Shown: one piece after another, positions 6,063-11,523 of the stretch | How positions within the stretch are numbered: the first letter of the stretch is position 1 | Layout of the letters: every line of letters begins with the position of its first letter | Position numbers and translations under genes: made by a program | DNA from: Bacillota bacterium | GTDB taxonomy: Bacteria; Eremiobacterota; SpSt-956; JAKJGF01 | Length of the DNA stretch: 11,523 bases | Assembly (NCBI GenBank): GCA_029555925.1 | Contig: JAKPQU010000308.1 | Span: 1 to 11,523, forward strand | Reading direction: 5' to 3' | The notes under the pieces: model-generated | Seen by the model: only the letters and a program-made list of their open reading frames with translations | What the model was told of the DNA's origin: nothing | The model's database searches: none

Positions 6063-7858
6063 ACCTTTTCTTCAACTGTCTCGACTGCAAGAGTATTTTC
6101 CTGAGAGCCGGATAAAAATCCTGACCATTTTATAAAAGAATCAATTATTATAATACAGAGAGCAACGATCATTATAACAGTAAGGAGAATATTCAGATAA
6201 CTATGTATGGGAAGAAAATTATCTCTTATACTGAGATAACCTGCAGATATTGTAGTGATACACATAAATATCATGGGCACAAGTGTTATAGCCATATATC
6301 TGGCTTTCCCAATTTTTATTATGATAGTCGTTCCAATACAGAGTGCTATGGCGGAAAGTAACTGATTTGCAATACCGAACATAGGCCATATGGTAGATAT
6401 ATTACCTGTATAAATAAAATAACCCCAGCTCAATACTACAAGAGCACTGCATATTATAGTTCCCGGCATCCAGTCGGTTTTACTGAAAGGACTATAGATT
6501 TTACCGAAAGCTTCCTGAAAGAGAAACCTTGCAACTCTTGTACCGGTATCTATTGTAGTAAGAATAAAGAGAGCTTCAAACATAATGGCAAAATGATACC
6601 AGTAACTCATAAAGCCGTAGAGCCCCGGAATTGCGGAAAAAATCTGTGCCATGCCGACTGCCAGTGAAACTGCTCCTCCAGGTCTTCCTGCAATATTTTC
6701 TCCTACTTCTGCTGACAGGTGATTGAGATGAACAGGCGTAAGTCCGAGAGTGGCAAATTTTTCAGGAGAAACATTTATGGCAAAATAATCTGCAGGTACC
6801 AGCGCACATGCAGCAATAAGAGCGGTAAGGGAAACAAAAGCTTCTGCAATCATTGCTCCGTAACCTATAAACAGGGCATCAGATTCTTTACCTATCATCT
6901 TCGGTGTTGTTCCGCTTCCTATAAGGGAATGGAAACCTGATATGGCACCACAGGCTATGGTGATGCAGACAAAGGGAAATACATGACCCGGAATTATGGG
7001 GCCTCCCCCATGGATATACTGTGTCACAGCCGGTATCTCAAGATTCGGGTGAACTATTATGATACCGATAGTAAGAAAGGCTATAGTGCCCAGTTTCATA
7101 TAGGTGCTCAGATAATCTCTCGGACAGAGAAGCATCCATACAGGTAAAACAGAAGCTATAAATCCGTACAATACTATGGCAAGAGTCACACTATTTTTAT
7201 CCATAGTAAAAATATTTTTCAGAGGGCTTTCGGGAATATACTTACCGAATATGACTGCCAGAACAAGGCAGGTTACACCTATTACAGTGGCTTCCTTTAT
7301 TTTACCTTTTCTGAACCGATACATATAAAGCCCCATAAATAAAGCTATAGGAACTGAACAGCCAATGGTAAATACTCCCCATGAACTTTCCTTCAGGGAA
7401 TTGACTACTGCAAGACCAAGGCCTGCAAGAGCAATCACAATGATAAATATAACGGCAATAGCAGTAGTAATACCCGACAATGGTCCTACTTCTTCCCCTG
7501 CTATTTCTGCCAGAGATTTGCCTTTATGTCTTATGGAAGCAAACAATACTACCAGGTCATGCACTGCTCCTGCAAGAACAGAACCGATAAGTATCCACAG
7601 TAATCCGGGAAGATAGCCGAATTGAGCCGCCAGAACAGGTCCTATGAGAGGTCCTGCACCTGCTATGGCAGCAAAATGATGTCCGAAAAGAACCCATTTG
7701 TTAGTGGGAAAATAATTCTGACCGTCACTCATGGCATGGGCTGGCGTTGGTCTTTTATCATCCAGTACAAGCACCTTTGCTGCTATAAAACTTGCATAAA
7801 ATCTGTAGGCAAGGACAAAGATACATAAAGAACCGATGATTACAGGTAAAGCATTCAT
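6059..7858 (-). CDS. cstA: CstA-family carbon starvation transporter (pyruvate/peptide permease)
   Basis: This 599-residue polytopic membrane protein belongs to the CstA family; characterised members (CstA, BtsT/YjiY) take up pyruvate with protons and were also linked to peptide uptake. Conserved stretches are [17 protein letters not shown] (58-74), [16 protein letters not shown] (100-115), [14 protein letters not shown] (244-257), [16 protein letters not shown] (308-323), [15 protein letters not shown] (435-449) and [13 protein letters not shown] (491-503). The last three fall toward the C-terminal part of the family profile. The length is shorter than the about 700 residues of the E. coli proteins but normal for the shorter members. 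The ATG at 7858 has AAAAGGAG upstream at a long spacing of 12 bases; no better start exists nearby. The gene leads an operon with overlapping ECF S component and then the methyltransferase. No two-component sensor of the Bts/Ypd type is in view. A perfect hairpin lies in its leader. Confidence 0.95.
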   Translation of the reverse strand: MNALPVIIGSLCIFVLAYRFYASFIAAKVLVLDDKRPTPAHAMSDGQNYFPTNKWVLFGHHFAAIAGAGPLIGPVLAAQFGYLPGLLWILIGSVLAGAVHDLVVLFASIRHKGKSLAEIAGEEVGPLSGITTAIAVIFIIVIALAGLGLAVVNSLKESSWGVFTIGCSVPIALFMGLYMYRFRKGKIKEATVIGVTCLVLAVIFGKYIPESPLKNIFTMDKNSVTLAIVLYGFIASVLPVWMLLCPRDYLSTYMKLGTIAFLTIGIIIVHPNLEIPAVTQYIHGGGPIIPGHVFPFVCITIACGAISGFHSLIGSGTTPKMIGKESDALFIGYGAMIAEAFVSLTALIAACALVPADYFAINVSPEKFATLGLTPVHLNHLSAEVGENIAGRPGGAVSLAVGMAQIFSAIPGLYGFMSYWYHFAIMFEALFILTTIDTGTRVARFLFQEAFGKIYSPFSKTDWMPGTIICSALVVLSWGYFIYTGNISTIWPMFGIANQLLSAIALCIGTTIIIKIGKARYMAITLVPMIFMCITTISAGYLSIRDNFLPIHSYLNILLTVIMIVALCIIIIDSFIKWSGFLSGSQENTLAVETVEEKV

Positions 7859-7886
7859 AATGTTTACATACTCCTTTTATAAGAAT

Positions 7887-7906
7887 CGTAACGCTAACGC
7901 GTTACG
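7887..7906 (-). promoter_or_regulatory. Perfect palindrome in the cstA leader
   Basis: CGTAACGC, a TAAC loop, then GCGTTACG form an 8-base perfect inverted repeat, ending nine bases before the AAAAGGAG ribosome site of cstA. It is GC-rich in AT-rich surroundings. It could be an operator, an mRNA hairpin affecting translation, or another heptad-type repeat (compare CGTAATG at 3306). No T-run follows, so it is not a terminator. Confidence 0.5.
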
Positions 7907-7916
7907 GGAAGAATAA

Positions 7917-7959
7917 ATTTTCATACTTCGTTGTAACCGAACCGGTCATGGTTGTTAGT
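7917..7959. repeat. 43-bp direct repeat, copy 1
   Basis: From ATTTTCATACTTCG to GTTAGT this stretch matches 8057-8099 at 36 of 43 positions in the same orientation; the two are exactly 140 bases apart. The shared core is ACCG, three bases, then CGGTCATG. It runs directly into GTTAGTTTCATAA, which also occurs at 3273-3285. Confidence 0.7.
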
Positions 7960-7965
7960 TTCATA

Positions 7966-7986
7966 AGCTAAAAGCTAATAGCTCTT
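7966..7986 (+). repeat. Heptanucleotide array, AGCTAAT type (3 units)
   Basis: AGCTAAA, AGCTAAT and AGCTCTT follow each other with exact 7-base steps. It is a further sequence type of the heptad arrays seen at 3197, 3306 and 4864-4928, here in the cstA upstream region between the two direct-repeat copies. Confidence 0.55.
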
Positions 7987-8056
7987 TACTATAATAAGTA
8001 CCGCTACAGGTAAATTTTTATGAAAATGATGAAGTTTGCACCTTCACTGGATGTTG

Positions 8057-8099
8057 ATTTTCATATTTGGTTGTGACCGCTCCGGTCATGTCTGTTAGT
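8057..8099. repeat. 43-bp direct repeat, copy 2
   Basis: Partner of 7917-7959 (36 of 43 identical, no gaps). In this copy the core GACCG, CTC, CGGTC is a perfect 5-base inverted repeat with a three-base centre; copy 1 has AACCG in its left half. The conserved palindromic core suggests a protein-binding site or a hairpin-forming mobile repeat. Confidence 0.7.
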
Positions 8100-8110
8100 A
8101 ACCATTTATC

Positions 8111-8253
8111 AGCTTCTGCCTACCAGGCTCTTACGAAGAAAAATAATTTGCCTTATTTAATTTGTTTTACAGACAATAAATTAACCACTGGTTAATTTCT
8201 AATACTATAGAAAAAACGAATTTTTCTTCTCCAGAGCCTGCCAGTCAGAAGCT
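8111..8253. mobile_element. Foldback / MITE-like element with about 34-bp terminal inverted repeats
   Basis: The ends AGCTTCTG and CAGAAGCT are complementary. The outer 31 bases inside them (8114-8144 and 8220-8250) match in inverted orientation at 25 of 31 positions, including GCAGGCTCT-like and GAAGAAAAAT blocks. The centre has a second palindrome, AAATTAACCA, C, TGGTTAATTT (8178-8198). There is no coding capacity. Size and build fit a non-autonomous miniature element; no clear target-site duplication was seen. A nearly identical copy in opposite orientation lies at 11353-11523, and a decayed arm at 83-114. Confidence 0.65.
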
Positions 8254-8284
8254 TTTTATGAATACCCTTTTACCTGTTACGGTA
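8114..8284 (+). repeat. 171-bp dispersed repeat, copy A
   Basis: It aligns without gaps to the reverse complement of 11353-11523, with about ten mismatches in 171 bases (about 94 percent by hand count). Half of the mismatches cluster in the central palindrome (8184-8192). The match goes past the foldback element through TTTACCTGTTACGGTA, so the repeat unit is larger than the hairpin. That tail also occurs inverted at 7996-8014. Confidence 0.85.
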
Positions 8285-8318
8285 ATAAGTAATAGAAATT
8301 TATTAATAGTCTCTTTCC

Positions 8319-8336
8319 TCACGTCACGTGTCACGA
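8319..8336. repeat. Short CACGTNN-type repeat downstream of the ATPase gene
   Basis: TCACG occurs at 8319, 8324 and 8331, giving steps of five and seven bases around the palindrome CACGTG. It resembles the TCACGAC heptads at 4908-4921 but is shorter and less regular. The rest of 7859-8402 holds the repeats listed separately and no credible gene; no clear terminator for the ATPase gene was found. Confidence 0.35.
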
Positions 8337-8378
8337 TATAAACTATAAATATGAGGTAGCTATCCTGACAATTTCTGA

Positions 8379-8396
8379 GTTACAAGATACACTATA
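8379..8396 (+). repeat. Dispersed 18-mer, diverged copy
   Basis: GTTACAAGATACACTATA agrees at 15 of 18 positions with the exact 18-mer shared by 3382-3399 and 11237-11254. It ends six bases before the stop codon side of the ATPase gene. Confidence 0.4.
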
Positions 8397-8402
8397 ATAA
8401 TA

Positions 8403-11090
8403 TCATAAAAAAATCTTCCTGGAAATAAACTTTATAATCTCTCCGAATACCATTACCGTGAAGGCAAAAGACATTACTATAGCCCACTGGTATGTATCAA
8501 GGGGCTTTGTCTCAAATGGTTTATGGAAAAGATGATAATAGAGAACAATACATGTAAGCCCCATTGCTATACCTGCACTTACAATCAGCCATTTATTGCC
8601 TGTGAGGCCTGTCCTGAAAATAGATTCATTCAAAGATCTGCAATTAAAACCATTGAAAAGACGGGCTACTATTAAAGTAACAAAAAACATTGTTTTGGCC
8701 AGGTCATCATCTACCATGGGAGAGACTATGGCATAACGATAAACACCGATAGTGGCCAGAGACATCCATAATCCTACTGCCCCTATATAAAAAAGAGAGT
8801 TTTTATTTAAAATCCCTTCTTTCAAATTTCTGGGAGGTCTATCCATAATTCCATGTTCCGGCGGTTCTATCCCCAGAGCAATAGCCATAAGACCGTCCAT
8901 AATAAAATTGATAAATAAAATCTGCACTGCCACAAGAGGAAAATCTCTGAATAAGAGGATAGAGATTATCATAGCAAATACTGTTCCCATATTTCCGCTC
9001 AGTAAAAAAACCAGATATTTTCTTATATTTTCAAAGATACTTCTTCCTTCTTCCACTGCAGAAACAATAGAGGCAAAATTATCATCTGTAAGGATCATAT
9101 CAGATGCTTCCTTGCTTACATCCGTTCCTGTAATACCCATTGCTATACCTATATCGGCTTTTTTCAGTGCAGGAGCATCATTAACTCCGTCTCCTGTCAT
9201 GGCAACAACATGGCCTTTATTCATAAAAGCATTTACTATACGAAGTTTATGAGAAGGTGAAATTCTGGCATAGACCTGAGTATCTTCAACGGTACTATTA
9301 AATTCTTCATCTGAGAGTTTATCCAGTTCCACACCTGTAAGGGCTCTGTCACTTTTCATAAGCCCCAGTTCTTTTGCTACTGCCACAGCGGTGATCTTAT
9401 GATCTCCTGTTATCATGACAGGTTTTATACCGGCATGTTCACAGACTTTTATTGCATCTTTCACTTCAGATCTTGGAGGATCTATCATACCTACAAGTCC
9501 TACAAATACCATGTCTTTCTGTGCATGTTTCAGTGTATCTTCAGAAGAAATTTTCTTGAAAGAAAGTGCCAGAACTCTGAGTGCATCTTCACCGAATTTT
9601 CTACCTGCCATTAAAATCTCTTTTCTGTCCTGTTCTTTCAAAGGTACTATTTGTCCCTTCTGATACATAAAATTACAGTTATCTATAATAATCTCCGGAG
9701 CACCTTTGGTGCAGGCATATTCACCGTCAGGAAATCTGTGGGATGTTGTCATTTTTTTTGTTTCCGAAGAAAAAGGGATTTCTCCTGTTCTGGGTATTTC
9801 TTTTCTTATTTTGTCAGAATTTATACCTCCCTTGCAGGCTATTACAACAAGGGCACCTTCTGTAGGATCTCCTATTATTTTCCATTCCCCTTCTTCCTGT
9901 TTTAAGTGTGTATCATTACACAGAACACCTATTTCAAGAAGTTTTTTCAGATCATCATCGGGAGTAATCTTTTTTTCATCTATGGAAAAATCTCCTGTCG
10001 GATTATATCCTGAACCGCTCACAGTTATTACCTGTCCACCGCAATAAATCTTTCTTACAGTCATGGCATCCTGTGTAAGAGTTCCTGTTTTATCACTGCA
10101 TATTACAGTAGTAGCACCCAGTGTTTCAACAGAAGGAAGGGATCTTATAAGAGCTCTCCTCTTTACAAGTCTTCTTACACCCAGTGCAAGGCTTATGGTA
10201 ACAACAGCGGGAAGCGCTTCGGGAATAACGGCTACTGCGAGGGCAACTCCCCATATGAACATCTTCTCTATCTCTTTTCCCATTATAACACCGAAAGCGG
10301 CAATAACAGCGGCAAGGATTAAAGAAAATATACCGAGCTGTTTGCCGAGCTGATCTAGATTATTCTGAAGAGGAGTTTTCCTTGATTGAGTACTCTGAAG
10401 AAGTCCTGCAATCCTGCCGAATTCTGTGTTCATACCTGTTGCAACAACAACAGCTTTACCTCTTCCGTACGTTGCACTTGTTCCTGTATAAACCATATTT
10501 TTCCTGTCTCCCAGGGTTGTCTCTTTATTTTCTACAGGCTCAATAAATTTTTCTACGGCAGTCGATTCTCCCGTAAGAGGTGCTTCATTTATTTTAAGAT
10601 TTGTAGCTTCAATAAGCCTTGCATCTGCCGGTATCATATCTCCTGTTTTAATCAAACATATATCTCCCGGTACAATTTCCCGTGAAGGTATGACTGTTTC
10701 TTCTCCTCCTCTTATTACCGTCGCATGTGGAGCAGCCATTTTTTTGAGTTTTTCAATAGCTTTACCTGCCTGATATTCCTGAATAAATCCCATAAGGCCT
10801 GCAAGAATTACTATTACAATAATGGTAATTGCCTCTACCCAGTCACCTTTAATACCAGAAATAACTGATGCTACTGCCAGTACAATAATTAAAAAATCGC
10901 TGAACTGTTCCAGAAGCAGCATAAGGATGGATTCTTTTTTCTTCTCTGCCAGTTCATTTGCGCCGAATTCGTGAAGACGTTCCCTACCTTCTTTTTCAGA
11001 AAGACCATTTATATCGGTTTTAAAATGAGATAAAACCTGTTCAACTGTTTCACTGTGCCAGTTTTCTTTTAATGATTTCAATTCATCCAT
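8403..11090 (-). CDS. P2A-type cation-transporting ATPase, calcium-pump like
   Basis: This 895-residue inner-membrane pump has the full P-type layout: N-terminal cation-ATPase domain (about 1-75), actuator TGES (173-176), phosphorylation site DKTGT (D333), nucleotide-domain KGAPE (462-466), TGD (561-563) and hinge TGDGVNDAP (632-640), with ten likely membrane spans. M4 has IPEALP (E291) and M6 has NFIMDG (N728, D732), which correspond to site II of the SERCA calcium pump. By eye, the site I residues are replaced: SERCA E771 aligns with T703 in SGNMGT, and SERCA E908 with I807. That suggests one ion per cycle, as in PMCA- or LMCA1-like pumps (inference from hand alignment). The expected role is export of Ca2+, possibly Mn2+. 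The ATG at 11090 has GGAG ten bases upstream. It appears to be a single-gene unit, bracketed by inverted copies of a 171-bp repeat. Confidence 0.95.
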   Translation of the reverse strand: MDELKSLKENWHSETVEQVLSHFKTDINGLSEKEGRERLHEFGANELAEKKKESILMLLLEQFSDFLIIVLAVASVISGIKGDWVEAITIIVIVILAGLMGFIQEYQAGKAIEKLKKMAAPHATVIRGGEETVIPSREIVPGDICLIKTGDMIPADARLIEATNLKINEAPLTGESTAVEKFIEPVENKETTLGDRKNMVYTGTSATYGRGKAVVVATGMNTEFGRIAGLLQSTQSRKTPLQNNLDQLGKQLGIFSLILAAVIAAFGVIMGKEIEKMFIWGVALAVAVIPEALPAVVTISLALGVRRLVKRRALIRSLPSVETLGATTVICSDKTGTLTQDAMTVRKIYCGGQVITVSGSGYNPTGDFSIDEKKITPDDDLKKLLEIGVLCNDTHLKQEEGEWKIIGDPTEGALVVIACKGGINSDKIRKEIPRTGEIPFSSETKKMTTSHRFPDGEYACTKGAPEIIIDNCNFMYQKGQIVPLKEQDRKEILMAGRKFGEDALRVLALSFKKISSEDTLKHAQKDMVFVGLVGMIDPPRSEVKDAIKVCEHAGIKPVMITGDHKITAVAVAKELGLMKSDRALTGVELDKLSDEEFNSTVEDTQVYARISPSHKLRIVNAFMNKGHVVAMTGDGVNDAPALKKADIGIAMGITGTDVSKEASDMILTDDNFASIVSAVEEGRSIFENIRKYLVFLLSGNMGTVFAMIISILLFRDFPLVAVQILFINFIMDGLMAIALGIEPPEHGIMDRPPRNLKEGILNKNSLFYIGAVGLWMSLATIGVYRYAIVSPMVDDDLAKTMFFVTLIVARLFNGFNCRSLNESIFRTGLTGNKWLIVSAGIAMGLTCIVLYYHLFHKPFETKPLDTYQWAIVMSFAFTVMVFGEIIKFISRKIFL

Positions 11091-11120
11091 AGGAATCAGT
11101 CTCCTTCTTGTGTGTAATTC

Positions 11121-11126
11121 ATTATA
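11121..11126 (-). promoter_or_regulatory. Possible -10 box of the calcium ATPase gene
   Basis: A perfect TATAAT on the minus strand lies about 30 bases upstream of the ATPase ATG and just before its Shine-Dalgarno region. The expected -35 position (around 11144-11149) reads ACCAAA, a poor match, so the gene may depend on an activator or the box may be chance. Confidence 0.3.
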
Positions 11127-11236
11127 TTCTCAACTCTCAGGTTTTTGGTTTCAGATTTTAAGCTTCCAGGCCCAACACCTATAACCATTAAAACCAGATT
11201 TTACGCCATTAAAAATGAAAATTCCGATACCTTCGG

Positions 11237-11254
11237 GTTATGAAATACACTATA
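11237..11254 (+). repeat. Dispersed 18-mer, exact copy
   Basis: GTTATGAAATACACTATA is identical to 3382-3399, almost 8 kb away in the same orientation. The surrounding 11091-11352 holds the ATPase leader and AT-rich sequence without a credible gene. Confidence 0.6.
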
Positions 11255-11352
11255 GTCCTGTTACACATATATAAAATTTATCCATAAATAAAATTTGACA
11301 TATTAAAGGGTTCACCTTTAATTTTTAAAATTTTTCATTTATCCTGACTAAG

Positions 11353-11523
11353 TACCGTAACAGGTAAAAGGGTATCCGTAAAAAGCTTCTGCCTGGCGGG
11401 CTCTGGAGAAGAAAAATTCGTTTTTTCTATAGTATTAGAAATTAAATAAGGGCTAATTTATTGTCTGTAAAACAAATTAAATAAGGCAAATTATTTTTCT
11501 TCGTAAGAGCCTGGCAGGCAGAA
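11353..11523 (-). repeat. 171-bp dispersed repeat, copy B (inverted relative to copy A, cut by the window edge)
   Basis: Its reverse complement matches 8114-8284 with about ten mismatches and no gaps. It includes both foldback arms (ending in GGCAGGCAGAA at the edge) and the TTTACCTGTTACGGTA tail at 11353-11368. The central palindrome of copy A is replaced here by a direct repeat of CTTATTTAATTT. Similarity may continue past the window end. Confidence 0.85.

Noticed and set aside
7859..8402. Riboswitch or structured RNA upstream of cstA
   Set aside because: The structure is explained by dispersed repeats shared with other intergenic spaces; no known riboswitch core was recognised.
9399..10685. 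Several open frames on the plus strand across the ATPase gene
   Set aside because: They are antisense shadows of a highly conserved gene, with no family motifs and no ribosome sites.

Overview
This AT-rich window holds seven convincing protein genes. Six lie on the minus strand and one, a transposase-derived gene, lies on the plus strand. The intergenic spaces are unusually rich in repeats. No rRNA, tRNA or CRISPR array was seen. The content suggests a bacterium with a eukaryote-like Ser/Thr kinase (FRD instead of HRD, PQQ-type propeller fused behind it) and a probable lipoprotein. I infer an uncultured, probably Gram-negative lineage. The kinase style reminds me of Eremiobacterota/Xenobia-type genomes, but that placement is a weak guess from memory.

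Layout, left to right. (1) 171-3112, minus: a two-gene unit of a lipid kinase (DAGK/YegS family) followed by a Ser/Thr kinase with a zinc ribbon and an eight-repeat beta-propeller. The two are joined by a TAATG stop/start overlap. (2) 3113-3531: a gene-free space with heptanucleotide repeat arrays framed by an inverted 18-mer. (3) 3532-4014, plus: a stand-alone IS3-type OrfA-like protein (helix-turn-helix plus long coiled coil) without any OrfB. (4) 4173-4841, minus: a Pro/Thr-rich membrane-anchored protein, probably a lipoprotein, with four Thr-Cys-Tyr motifs; its TTG start has a perfect Shine-Dalgarno. (5) 4963-7858, minus: a tight operon of cstA (pyruvate/peptide transporter), an ECF transporter S component and a class I SAM methyltransferase. 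(6) 7859-8402: about 540 bp of stacked repeats upstream of cstA. (7) 8403-11090, minus: a P2A-type calcium-pump ATPase. (8) 11091-11523: leader of that ATPase, then a second copy of a 171-bp repeat.

The genes read as membrane and signalling housekeeping: lipid phosphorylation with protein phosphorylation, uptake of pyruvate or peptides and probably a vitamin-like micronutrient, and calcium export. The most unusual material is intergenic. A foldback (MITE-like) repeat occurs in inverted copies on both sides of the calcium ATPase, with a decayed arm near the left edge. Heptad arrays of several sequence types occur in at least four places, and an 18-mer recurs in three intergenic spaces. The TCY-repeat protein and the solo OrfA are the least explained genes.
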